Origin: an uncultured Prevotellaceae bacterium
GTDB lineage: Bacteria > Bacteroidota > Bacteroidia > Bacteroidales > Bacteroidaceae
Direction: 5' to 3'
NCBI GenBank assembly: GCA_947167515.1
Contig: CAMVIM010000032.1
Coordinates: 1-43,580 of the forward strand
Length of the DNA stretch: 43,580 bases
The position numbers and the translations under genes were made by a program. Of the stretch, positions 35,316-43,539 are shown piece after piece. Each line of letters begins with the position of its first letter. The first letter of the stretch is position 1. The notes under the pieces were generated by a model. That model worked only from the letters and a program-made list of their open reading frames with translations. It had not been told where the DNA came from and did no database searches.

Positions 35316-36970
35316 TAGCTATTTTGTTTATAAGTTGGGTAAGGGAATTCAATTTTAATCACAGAACGAAGGGCTGGGTTTTGAATTATATATTCACCAG
35401 GTTTCAATCTTGTGGCGATGTCTTTATATGTATCACCAAGATGTCGATAATCAGGTGCACTTATTTCTGTATAGCTTGTTCTGCCTATGGCATTTGTAGA
35501 GCAATTGCCTTTTACTCTGTCGTGAATGTTGCTCCTGAATTGCTCGACTCCAAAGAGAATTATTCCAAGTGAGCGGCCTCTTTCTGTTACATCGAGTAAA
35601 TGCTGAAGAATTAAAGAGTTTGATGGGCAATCCTTGGAAGCATATTTGTTAAGCTCATCAACAAATATAACTATTTTGTCAAGAGCATCCGAGCCTAATT
35701 TTGTATTCATCATATCAATAATTGTCCCCATAACATCACCGAACACAAAAGCTTGGGTATATGTATCAAGGCGAGCTATATCAATGACTTTGACCTCTCC
35801 GGCTTTAATATTTCTGAGGTCTTCCTCTAAAACGACTTCATTACTTCCTTTATCCACACCATCTCTGAAGACACAGCCGGATAAAATTTTCGTTATAATC
35901 CTAGTAAACTTTTTCCAGGATCCTAACGCTATTGTTCTCCTTGCAGGAATGTCGTTGGTGCCGTTGATTACCCTCTCTAATCTTTCTCTAAATTGATTCC
36001 ATGATCTAAGGCCAACGAAAGGATCATTGTCATCTTCAATCCAACTTATAATGGATTCCATTGTATTGGTTGGATCGGGTTCGTTTGCGAAAAGGTATCT
36101 AAACTTGTTAACACAGGAATTATAAGGGTATTTGAAGATAGAAGCCTTATTCTTGTTGAATTTGGGTTTAAGCATTTTTTCCCAATCACCAAAAGACTGA
36201 ACATTATGTTGTTCCTCCTTATCAGAGTAAGGGAAATAATAGTGAACATTTGAGAAAGGTTTAACCTCTAACTCCAAAAGCTTGTATAGATTTGCATCCG
36301 TCTCGGAAAGCTTTTCCGATGGCTCATCTATGCTCAACAAATCACGTCCTTTTACATTAAACACAATGTACCCAACTTTTTCCTTGTTCTCCTTATTGTA
36401 TTTTTGCTGTAAGGCATTCATTAGAAACATCGTGTATGATGTTTTACATGCTAATCCTGATATTCCAGAGATGTTCAGATGAGCTCCATCTGGACCAACC
36501 AAGAAGTTAGCGTTTATTGGAACGGGTACCTCTTGACCATACATTTTAAGATAGCCACAAACTACATTACTCTTCTTCTTTGCTTCATCAAGTCCGAGTG
36601 CCTTTTGTATATCCTCTACAGTGCATAGTCTCACATTATGACCATGAAGGACTGGTGTGTATATGTTTTCGCTATTACCGATGACCTTTGCTTTGATATA
36701 ATTAAAAGCAATTCTGTCTGTATTACCTTCTGTAGGGTCTTCACTCGTTTCCCCAAAATTGGATGAAACGTAACTTGAAAAATGACTGGCAGAATCGGTG
36801 ACGTGACTGATTTCCTCAATTCGTCCAAAAGTAAACGAACCATTAATATGTTCTACTTTTACTATGTCAAAAGGGTTGATGTCATATCCCGCTTTTGTCC
36901 AAAAGTAGAAATACTGCAAAGTTGATGGGTTTTTTTCTGTTGCAGAGATTTTACCAATTATATCTTCCAT
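35315..36970 (-). CDS. HerA-like DNA translocase ATPase
   Basis: This is a 551-residue protein. The N-terminal HAS-barrel-like region (about 20-55) precedes the FtsK/HerA-type ATPase. The P-loop is the variant GISGLACKTS (169-178) and Walker B is IVIFVDELNKYAS (with DEL at 438-440). The sensor-type segment ILFGVEQFRSNIHDRV and the late LKPGEYIIQNPALRS follow, as in HerA. HerA hexamers pump double-stranded DNA and partner with NurA nucleases. The NurA-like gene lies 2 bp upstream and the Hsp90-like gene overlaps by one base, so a HerA-NurA pair is the core of this operon. Confidence 0.85.
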   Translation of the reverse strand: MEDIIGKISATEKNPSTLQYFYFWTKAGYDINPFDIVKVEHINGSFTFGRIEEISHVTDSASHFSSYVSSNFGETSEDPTEGNTDRIAFNYIKAKVIGNSENIYTPVLHGHNVRLCTVEDIQKALGLDEAKKKSNVVCGYLKMYGQEVPVPINANFLVGPDGAHLNISGISGLACKTSYTMFLMNALQQKYNKENKEKVGYIVFNVKGRDLLSIDEPSEKLSETDANLYKLLELEVKPFSNVHYYFPYSDKEEQHNVQSFGDWEKMLKPKFNKNKASIFKYPYNSCVNKFRYLFANEPDPTNTMESIISWIEDDNDPFVGLRSWNQFRERLERVINGTNDIPARRTIALGSWKKFTRIITKILSGCVFRDGVDKGSNEVVLEEDLRNIKAGEVKVIDIARLDTYTQAFVFGDVMGTIIDMMNTKLGSDALDKIVIFVDELNKYASKDCPSNSLILQHLLDVTERGRSLGIILFGVEQFRSNIHDRVKGNCSTNAIGRTSYTEISAPDYRHLGDTYKDIATRLKPGEYIIQNPALRSVIKIEFPYPTYKQNS

Positions 36971-36972
36971 AT

Positions 36973-38166
36973 CTATATTTGATTTATTATTGCAAAGTCG
37001 TTGGTGAATTGTGATTTAGCATGCACTTCTGTAACATGTACAGGATAAAGATGATTTGCCCATCTGCTATCCTTGCCAAAACACACTGGATAAGATTCAT
37101 TCAGTATGTGTGCAGAGATAGTGTTGATGAGAACCGTACTTGGTGTAGATTCTCCATTTATGAGGAACTCTACTTTTACTACATCAGAAAAACAAGAAGA
37201 CCTTTTTACTGGTTGATTTCTAAGACGTAGATACCACACGCAATAATTATGCCCCTCATGAGAATACCTGTACGCGTTCGTTCTTGAGCACGCAGGAAGT
37301 CCGGCTATTATGTTTCCAATATTAGGCTCAATCTTGGATAAAAGTTCCGAATCAAAAGACTTTGACACCCCTAAAACACATTTCATATTCAAATCGAACA
37401 TAGCCTTCTCTAAGTCATCATCGTCTCTATTCGACATGTCACGTTTATATTCAAGAGAACCGTCTTTGATGAGCCATGAAGAATCTTCGTCTAACAGACC
37501 GTCTTTGCACATGTCTGCTACATACTGTCTCTCATTATCTGTCATTTGGTTTTGTATAACAGCAATAGAACGACGAAGATATTTGTTTCTCCCAGACTCA
37601 ATGTCACGTGAAGTGTCATAAGGGATTATTCTTGAAAACTGTAACAAGAAATTTCCCGCAGATTGATGAGCTGTGCGTATCTCATTGTTTATCTCTTCAC
37701 ATTTTTTCTTGAAGAAATTCTCCCGTTGCTTAGTTGATACGCCCTTACAATATGTGTCAGGAACAGACATTACAATTTCTTTCCTCACATCAAAATGCAT
37801 CATATGACGATTCTCACGTTTACAACAGCATATTACGATTTGACCTACAGAAACTGGATATATAACGCCATCGATACTTAGGTCACCAGTTTTGTAAATA
37901 TGACGCGTTCCGTCAAGAAAATACCGAACGAAACTCTTGTCTTTCCTTTTTTGTATTTCGTCTTGAGGAATTTCGTGATAGAAGGGTTCTTTAGTTTTGG
38001 GATTGTTCTCAGCAAACTTCCTGCCACTTACAATGGTCACGGGCTGGTGGTCTTCAAAATCTGCAACTGTATCTGCTTCAGAATCTTCTATTACACGTTT
38101 TGCAGTACTGTATGGAACAATATTACCTTCTCCCTTTTTAGCGACTAAACTTAAGATATAACCCAT
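36973..38166 (-). CDS. NurA-like nuclease
   Basis: This is a 397-residue protein. Features of the NurA family are visible in order: an acidic DG motif FLDGTR (D85), a second acidic motif SSWLIKDGSLEY (D235), the GVSKS segment (266-270) and the C-terminal YPVHVTEVHAKSQF (374-387) with its conserved His. NurA has an RNase H-like fold and degrades DNA 5' to 3' when loaded by HerA. The overall sequence is divergent, so the call rests on these motifs and on the HerA-like neighbour 2 bp downstream. It lies 45 bp after the XRE regulator gene. Confidence 0.62.
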   Translation of the reverse strand: MGYILSLVAKKGEGNIVPYSTAKRVIEDSEADTVADFEDHQPVTIVSGRKFAENNPKTKEPFYHEIPQDEIQKRKDKSFVRYFLDGTRHIYKTGDLSIDGVIYPVSVGQIVICCCKRENRHMMHFDVRKEIVMSVPDTYCKGVSTKQRENFFKKKCEEINNEIRTAHQSAGNFLLQFSRIIPYDTSRDIESGRNKYLRRSIAVIQNQMTDNERQYVADMCKDGLLDEDSSWLIKDGSLEYKRDMSNRDDDDLEKAMFDLNMKCVLGVSKSFDSELLSKIEPNIGNIIAGLPACSRTNAYRYSHEGHNYCVWYLRLRNQPVKRSSCFSDVVKVEFLINGESTPSTVLINTISAHILNESYPVCFGKDSRWANHLYPVHVTEVHAKSQFTNDFAIINQI

Positions 38167-38211
38167 ATATATGATGCATTAATAAAACACAATAGTCAAA
38201 ATCTATACAAC

Positions 38212-38442
38212 TTATTTGTTGTTTTGAGACAAGAGGTATTGTTTGTATTCTCTCACTAACAACTCTTTTATATCTACCTCCAACAAATCTGCTATCTTAA
38301 GCAGACTTGCCACATCTGGCTGAGAGGTGTTAGTACACCACTTGCTTACAGTCGATGGGGTGACTCCCAACTCCCCAGCAAGCCAGCGAGCTGTTTTCTT
38401 TTTCTCGAACAGTACTATCTTTATACGATTAATATCTTCCAT
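38212..38442 (-). CDS. XRE-family helix-turn-helix regulator
   Basis: The 76-residue protein begins MEDINRIKIVLFEKKKTAR. Its HTH is WLAGELGVTPSTVSKWCTNT, followed by PDVASLLKIADLLEVD, a standard XRE/Cro fold. A longer start at 38484 is possible in frame, but it would lie upstream of the -7 box at 38462-38469, so 38442 is chosen. It is the first gene of the NurA-HerA operon. A perfect 8-bp inverted repeat overlaps its promoter. I infer autoregulation and timing control of the operon, like the controller proteins of restriction systems. Confidence 0.82.
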   Translation of the reverse strand: MEDINRIKIVLFEKKKTARWLAGELGVTPSTVSKWCTNTSQPDVASLLKIADLLEVDIKELLVREYKQYLLSQNNK

Positions 38443-38461
38443 ATCTTGCAAATTGTTTCTG

Positions 38462-38469
38462 CAAAGGTA
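38462..38469 (-). promoter_or_regulatory. Promoter -7 box of the XRE-NurA-HerA operon
   Basis: On the minus strand it reads TACCTTTG, a perfect TAnnTTTG box 20 bp before the ATG at 38442. The expected -33 position falls inside the inverted repeat at 38477-38499 and does not match TTTG, which suggests dependence on the bound regulator. Confidence 0.72.
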
Positions 38470-38476
38470 GTGATTT

Positions 38477-38499
38477 GTTTTCAATTTCTTGTTGAAAAC
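38477..38499. promoter_or_regulatory. Inverted-repeat operator of the XRE regulator
   Basis: GTTTTCAA (38477-38484) and TTGAAAAC (38492-38499) are perfect reverse complements with a 7-nt spacer. The size suits a dimeric XRE protein, and the site begins 7 bp upstream of the -7 box. The next 230 bp (38,500-38,731) hold nothing that I can support. Confidence 0.7.
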
Positions 38500-38731
38500 A
38501 TGAAATTGTCTTTATTAAACGGTATGCTTTTATGCTTTTTTATGGTATTTGCTATATGCAAAGGCTTTTGGAGGCAGCTGGGACGTATTAAGTATTCGCG
38601 AACCACAATAAAAACACATCTCTTTCTGATGACACATAAACATTGGTACGATTGAGACGGTTTCTCAATACTATGTTGAATTACAGCCTTCCTTATATGT
38701 TCTTTAACCATGGAAACTCAATTCTTCCATT

Positions 38732-38768
38732 AAAAAAGTGTCAAAATTGACAGAAATTTAATGTAGAA
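38732..38768 (+). repeat. Palindrome-bearing 37-bp element, copy 1
   Basis: It contains TGTCAAAATTGACA (38739-38752) followed by TTTAATGTA. It matches copy 2 at 39306-39342 at 28 of 37 positions. Here it leads to no intact gene. Confidence 0.6.
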
Positions 38769-38885
38769 GAGAGGTTATATATGAATAATACGAGTAATAT
38801 GTTGGGCTATAATTCGTGTTATTATATGCATATAGCTCAGATTTTATCAATATGAGTAAGACACCTTAAATAGACAAATAATCCA

Positions 38886-39226
38886 AAAGGTGTCGTAAAA
38901 GATGGCGTAAAAGAAATATCAGAACGTCAGAGAATTATCCCAGAATTGATTATTGCCAATCCATTCTTATCCGCAAAGGCCATTTCGTAAAAGATGTCGT
39001 AAAGGATGTCGTAAAAGAAATGTCTGAACGTCAGAGGATTATATTGGATTTTTATTGCTGAGAATTCAGCACTTTTTGCAAATGCAATGTCGGAAAAGGT
39101 TAAAATGACAGATAGAACAATAGAAGGTGATTTGGCTTAAATAAAGAAGATGAGTATTCTTTCTCGTGAAGGTGGTCGAAAAAGAAGGTATATGGGTTAT
39201 AAAGGATTAGGTGCATGGCAAAATTG
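38886..39226 (+). pseudogene. Decayed C-terminus of an AlbA_2-type protein
   Basis: Three broken reading segments show a recognisable tail. Segment 1 (38886-38990) reads KGVVKDGVKEISERQRIIPE and ends at a stop. Segment 2 (from 38984, another frame) reads FVKDVVKDVVKEMSERQRII and ends at 39060. Segment 3 (39062-39226) reads NSALFANAMSEKVKMTDRTI, has one internal stop at 39137, and continues IKKMSILSREGGRKRRYMG. Together they resemble the KDVV-repeat linker plus winged helix (SERQ...RTIxRDL...EGGRKxGYW) of ATP-binding AlbA_2 proteins. The N-terminal domains are missing. The first two segments look like a partial duplication. Confidence 0.65.
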
Positions 39227-39305
39227 AGCTATAACTCAATTATTTTTGGACTTATAGCACAATCTTACATATGTGATAGCAAGCCAAAATTTGCGCTGGT
39301 TTATT

Positions 39306-39342
39306 AAAAAATCGCCATAATTGGCAGATTTTTAATGTAAAC
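39306..39342 (+). repeat. Palindrome-bearing 37-bp element, copy 2
   Basis: It contains GCCATAATTGGC (39314-39325) followed by TTTTTAATGTA. It lies directly upstream of the promoter of the DUF4143 ATPase gene. See copy 1 at 38732. Confidence 0.6.
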
Positions 39343-39343
39343 C

Positions 39344-39374
39344 TTGTGCAATAGGATTTAAATCATTACCTTTG
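39344..39374 (+). promoter_or_regulatory. Promoter of the DUF4143 ATPase operon
   Basis: TTG (39344-39346) and TACCTTTG (39367-39374) have a 20-bp spacer. The transcript would start near 39381, about 38 nt before the ATG. Confidence 0.75.
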
Positions 39375-39386
39375 CACTGTAAAAAG

Positions 39387-39402
39387 TTGCCAATACTGGC
39401 AA
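39387..39402. promoter_or_regulatory. TTGCCA-N4-TGGCAA inverted repeat in the leader
   Basis: TTGCCA (39387-39392) and TGGCAA (39397-39402) are perfectly symmetric. The site lies just after the expected transcription start and shares its half-site (GCCA/TGGC) with the palindrome at 39314. It may be an operator pair flanking the promoter. Confidence 0.5.
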
Positions 39403-39418
39403 AAATATAATACAAATA

Positions 39419-40672
39419 ATGGAGATAAAAAGAGACAGGTATCTAAAGCAGTTGATAGAAAGCCGTCAGAATGGCTTTATCAAAGTGGTAACAGGAATCC
39501 GCAGATGTGGCAAGTCGTATCTGCTGAACGTCTTGTTCTATCACTACCTATTAGATAATGGAGTGGCTGATGACCACATCATCCGCATTGACCTTGAAGA
39601 CCGCATGAACAAGGAACTGAGAAATCCAGACACTATGCTTCACTATGTTCATGACAGAATCAAGGACAAAGAACCGTATTACATCATTATTGATGAGGTG
39701 CAGCTGATGGACGAGTTTGTGGATGTGTTGAATAGTTTCCGTCATATTGATAATGCCGACACATACGTGACAGGAAGTAACTCTCACTTCCTATCATCAG
39801 ACATTCCTACGGAATTTCGTGGTCGAGGAGAGACTATTCATGTTAACCCATTGTCTTTTGCGGAGTTTTATTCTGCCGTTGGCGGTGACAAGCAGGATGC
39901 ATGGCGTGAATATTATACCTATGGTGGTCTGCCGCTCATCCAATCTTTTGAGACCGAAGAAAAAAAGATAAACTATCTGAAGGACTTGTTTGAAACTGTA
40001 TATCTCGCAGACATTATTGAGAGGCATAAAATCAAGAATGACAATGAACTGCGTGAGTTGGTGCTTATTTTGGCATCATCTATAGGTGCTCCATGCAATC
40101 CTACAAAATTATCGAATACTTTCAAGAGCGTTAAGAATGTGAGTATTGGCAGTCAGACCATTTCTAATTACCTCACCTTCCTGTCCGAATCGTTCCTGCT
40201 GAACAGAGCTATACGTTACGATATAAAAGGTAAGAAATACATCAACACGCTATCCAAATACTATTTCTCTGATATAGGTCTGAGAAATGCCATCTTAGAT
40301 ATGCGTCAACAAGAGGAAACGCACATCATGGAGAATATCATCTACAATGAATTACTTGTACGTGGTTACAGTGTTGATGTCGGAATGGTTGAAATAAAGA
40401 AGCAGGACAAGAATGGCAAGTGGGTTCGTATCCAACTTGAAGTGGACTTTATTGCCAGCCTCGGCAGCAAGAAATATTATGTGCAGTCAGCCTTGTCCAT
40501 CCCTGACAGGGAGAAAGAGATACAGGAATCTCGCCCACTTACAAACATCAATGATTCTTTCAAGAAGGTGATTATTGTGAAAGACCACATTATGCCTCGT
40601 CGAAACGAGGAGGGAATACTCACAATCGGTCTTTTCGACTTCTTACTCAAAGAGGACAGCTTGGATTTATAA
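39419..40672 (+). CDS. AAA ATPase with DUF4143 domain
   Basis: This is a 417-residue protein. The N-terminal AAA_14-type ATPase has Walker A GIRRCGKS (26-33), Walker B YYIIIDEVQ (about 88-96) and the sensor segment TYVTGSNSHFLS. The C-terminal DUF4143 part includes YYFSDIGLRNAI and a late EVDFIAS...YYVQSA stretch resembling a PD-(D/E)XK core. This family (COG1373) is very common in Bacteroidetes genomes and has no settled function. It is the first gene of a plus-strand operon; the next gene starts 24 bp later. Confidence 0.88.
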   Translation: MEIKRDRYLKQLIESRQNGFIKVVTGIRRCGKSYLLNVLFYHYLLDNGVADDHIIRIDLEDRMNKELRNPDTMLHYVHDRIKDKEPYYIIIDEVQLMDEFVDVLNSFRHIDNADTYVTGSNSHFLSSDIPTEFRGRGETIHVNPLSFAEFYSAVGGDKQDAWREYYTYGGLPLIQSFETEEKKINYLKDLFETVYLADIIERHKIKNDNELRELVLILASSIGAPCNPTKLSNTFKSVKNVSIGSQTISNYLTFLSESFLLNRAIRYDIKGKKYINTLSKYYFSDIGLRNAILDMRQQEETHIMENIIYNELLVRGYSVDVGMVEIKKQDKNGKWVRIQLEVDFIASLGSKKYYVQSALSIPDREKEIQESRPLTNINDSFKKVIIVKDHIMPRRNEEGILTIGLFDFLLKEDSLDL

Positions 40673-40696
40673 TCATTCTTGTATAGCGCATAAATT

Positions 40697-41668
40697 ATGG
40701 TGAAGTTTTTCAAAATAATAGAGAAGATAGTCTGGGTTATTGCAGCATTGACAATAGCTGCTGTCCTGGCAATGATCTTCATTGGTGCTTTTGCTAATCT
40801 CGACAAAGCCCAGTTTGACTGGTCTTCTTATATTCCGTATTTCTATGGTGCAGCGGCTGTGGTTGTTCTCTATAAGATTGTTGTCTTGTACTACACATCC
40901 TTCTATCAGACAGAGATAGATGAGAAGACTGGGATGTTAGTCTCTTTGGACGATGAGATGAAAAAGTTTCGTGCCAATTCGCAGGAGGGTTCCCTTCCTG
41001 ATGCCAAATTTGAGGCTATCATGGAAGCGGTGAAACAAATTCCACAAACTGATACAAATGCTATTTTGACAGTTCTTCAAGAGCGAATTCCTGCGGTTGT
41101 ACAGACATTGGTTGACCAACAGGTTGCAGAGATTAAACGGAACCTAATGCTCGAAAACGAGAAACGGATGCGTGAAATCAATATTCTGTCTGCAAATGTA
41201 TCGGACGTGCTGAAAAGACGGGATCATCTGCTCAACCTTGAAGCAGAAATCAAGCGATGTCAGGAAGAAGAACGAAAGAGGCGACTGACCAATACAGAAG
41301 AGTACACTATGCTTGTATTCTCACTTGCTGGTACTCCTGTAGAAGATGTAGAAAAAGTATGCGACGTTGTCAAACTGTTTATTGAAACTGGCCAGGTATC
41401 TGCCAACAAGGATTTGGGCATTCCATTGAATAAGAAACTACGCAATGCTGAGTTGAAGCAGTTCGTCACTAATATAATAAGGTATAACAAGAAAGATAAC
41501 CTTGATGGTGACTCTTTCCTCCAAACAGCTTTCGGTGAGTGGTTCAGTGGAAAGAAAGAGAACATAGCCAAGAACTACTCCGTGCTGCCCAAAGATTCAC
41601 TGGTGTCGAAGGAGGGTGTGGAAGCGGATTTAGTGGCCCTGAAAAATATAATTAGAAAGAATGAATGA
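40697..41668 (+). CDS. Membrane-anchored coiled-coil protein of unknown function
   Basis: The 323-residue protein is not recognised. There are two transmembrane segments near the N-terminus (about 10-32, VWVIAALTIAAVLAMIFIGA; about 46-66, IPYFYGAAAVVVLYKIVVLY). Helical, highly charged sequence follows, with a coiled coil at about 145-200 (EIKRNLMLENEKRMREINIL). The C-terminal 110 residues or so are a compact domain (TMLVFSLAGTPVEDVEKVCD, then FLQTAFGEWFSGKKENI). It lies between the DUF4143 ATPase and the HEPN-like gene, so a shared role is likely but unproven. Confidence 0.7.
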   Translation: MVKFFKIIEKIVWVIAALTIAAVLAMIFIGAFANLDKAQFDWSSYIPYFYGAAAVVVLYKIVVLYYTSFYQTEIDEKTGMLVSLDDEMKKFRANSQEGSLPDAKFEAIMEAVKQIPQTDTNAILTVLQERIPAVVQTLVDQQVAEIKRNLMLENEKRMREINILSANVSDVLKRRDHLLNLEAEIKRCQEEERKRRLTNTEEYTMLVFSLAGTPVEDVEKVCDVVKLFIETGQVSANKDLGIPLNKKLRNAELKQFVTNIIRYNKKDNLDGDSFLQTAFGEWFSGKKENIAKNYSVLPKDSLVSKEGVEADLVALKNIIRKNE

Positions 41669-41720
41669 AAGAACTAAAGGTTCCCCATTTTTTTACTAAA
41701 AGAGATAATAAGCAACTATA

Positions 41721-43283
41721 ATGATTATTTCATATACACATCCTTACGAGTTGACACAAACTCCAATGTTTGCTGATACAGAGAAAGATTTTGAAAAAAT
41801 ACCAGTAAAATCATCTGGCTATATTGAGTCAAATAAATTTTTGGTTTCATTGTGGAACCAAGTGAATACACATATTAACCCTAAACATTGTGTAGATAGA
41901 GCTCCTTGGGCTTATTTTCCAGGGAAGTACGTTGGAAAAAAAACTTCAGTCTCTGTTTTGGGATTTTGTCAGACGAGCATAGGCGAATTATATTTCGCTT
42001 TGGAATACCATAAAAAAGGAGATATTGACTCTCTGTTAGTAATGCGTCCTACATCAAAACTCAAACGTGAGGAAATAAAGAGATTAAAACTATTAATTTA
42101 TGATGCTAGAGCCTGTATTGATAAAACTAAGCTTTATTTATGTAAGGCTAATGTATTTGCGAAATTAAAAAAGATTCGTTTTGCAGAGTATCATGCAAGC
42201 AATTTTAGTATTATCCCCCGTGATGGAGGTCTTGATTTCTTCTTTTATGTGGATGCTATAGATAAATTTGAAGCAGAGCAGCAAGCACTTGAAAGATTGT
42301 ATGAAATATGTGCATTTCTTACTGTTGAAACAAATATCTACTGTTCGTTTGAAGAGTTCTCTGTGAGAGAAAATGAACTATTACCAGAAAGCAAATCATC
42401 AAGCCCATTTATAGATGACTATGTAGACTATTATCCAGCGATAGATAATTGGAAAATATGCATTTCAAGCTATGCATATAATTTTATAGGTAAGAGAATT
42501 TTGTCATTAGGACGTTTTGAGAAAAGAAGCGAGATTGAAAAATATTTTATATCTTCATGCAAGCATGTTCAAATTGGTATTGAGACCGAATTAAGAATGG
42601 GAGATGTAGCTGTTGCTAGTATTCCATTTGGGACTATAGGATTAACTAAAAGAGACCAACGGAATAAGGTGGAGTATATGACTTCAGCACTGATGTCGTA
42701 TTTATCAGCAATAGAATGTGCTACAGCAACAGAGGGGCATCATGAAACATGTAAAGAATGTGGTGCTGTTATTTATAAGATTGCAAATAGAGTCCGCAAT
42801 TTGTCTACGGAATTTTTGGGTGACGATCTTGGTAAGGTGTTTCATAAACTATATTCATATAGATCAAAGTTCCTACATACAGGAAGAATGGCATCAGATG
42901 CAAATATTGTAAGGACCATTCCACTACTAAGTGAATTATCAGAAACAGGAGTCAAAGAGTTTGGTAATGTTGCTATAAAGGTAGATGGCAAAATTCTTTC
43001 ATTCAACGTAAGTAATATACGTGAGTGGACAACATATATTCTTAGGTGTTATTATCAAAAACGCATTCTTGGAAGAAATTCATTTGCAAATGTATTCAAT
43101 GATAGACGGGAATTTACATTAGCCGATTTCCCATTGAAAATTACTGCTGTCAGTCCAGAAGGAGGCGAACAGATGAAGAAAATATTCATCAAAACAGATA
43201 CACACAAATATAAGATACGTATGTTTTTTACACATGTGATGCAAGGATTGAAAAGATTCTGTATTAGACCTAATAAGAGTTAG
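41721..43283 (+). CDS. HEPN-like protein (putative RNase), 520 residues
   Basis: Residues about 315-400 have the features of an HEPN RNase domain: a helix MTSALMSYLSAIECA, a CxxC knuckle (C344, C347), a second helix, and the Rx4H motif R381-SKFL-H386 in YSYRSKFLHTGRM. The pattern resembles ApeA-type HEPN proteins. The first 300 residues, which would sense or bind a target, are unrecognised. It lies 52 bp after the membrane coiled-coil gene on the same strand. I infer an RNA-cleaving abortive defence effector. The base composition is strongly AT-rich. Confidence 0.55.
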   Translation: MIISYTHPYELTQTPMFADTEKDFEKIPVKSSGYIESNKFLVSLWNQVNTHINPKHCVDRAPWAYFPGKYVGKKTSVSVLGFCQTSIGELYFALEYHKKGDIDSLLVMRPTSKLKREEIKRLKLLIYDARACIDKTKLYLCKANVFAKLKKIRFAEYHASNFSIIPRDGGLDFFFYVDAIDKFEAEQQALERLYEICAFLTVETNIYCSFEEFSVRENELLPESKSSSPFIDDYVDYYPAIDNWKICISSYAYNFIGKRILSLGRFEKRSEIEKYFISSCKHVQIGIETELRMGDVAVASIPFGTIGLTKRDQRNKVEYMTSALMSYLSAIECATATEGHHETCKECGAVIYKIANRVRNLSTEFLGDDLGKVFHKLYSYRSKFLHTGRMASDANIVRTIPLLSELSETGVKEFGNVAIKVDGKILSFNVSNIREWTTYILRCYYQKRILGRNSFANVFNDRREFTLADFPLKITAVSPEGGEQMKKIFIKTDTHKYKIRMFFTHVMQGLKRFCIRPNKS

Positions 43284-43353
43284 TATTGGATGTCTTTTTT
43301 CTACAAAAACCACATTAATGCAATAAAAATATTCTTAGATAAAGATTTTTTTG

Positions 43354-43361
43354 TACCTTTG
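43354..43361 (+). promoter_or_regulatory. Promoter -7 box near the right edge
   Basis: TACCTTTG is a perfect TAnnTTTG box with a weak -33 (TTCTTAG). A leader of about 170 nt would follow before the ATG at 43540; I recognise no riboswitch or leader peptide in it. Confidence 0.55.
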
Positions 43362-43539
43362 CACCAACAAAAGATAATAATACATAGAAAAGGACAAGAA
43401 AGAATAGGAAGAGTATCGCACGGATGCTTATCGATAGTTATTGAGGGACAACATCCAAGATGCTTATGGTGTTCCAAATTCGTACCAAGACTTTCGTAAA
43501 TCGCTGATTATCAGCACATGTTAGATTTGAGGAGGTCAA

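Noticed and set aside
38443..38711. Small open frames on both strands between the XRE gene and the palindrome element, and the longer XRE start at 38484
   Set aside because: They overlap the operator and -7 box, have no good ribosome-binding site or family pattern, and the XRE start at 38442 lies correctly after the promoter.
18110..43361. Shared TTTGTACCTT near 18,110 and 43,350 as element-end repeats
   Set aside because: The shared bases are mostly promoter-like sequence, and similarity stops outside them.
43290..43499. 69-codon open frame at the right edge
   Set aside because: It runs across the TACCTTTG promoter, has no family pattern and lacks a ribosome-binding site.
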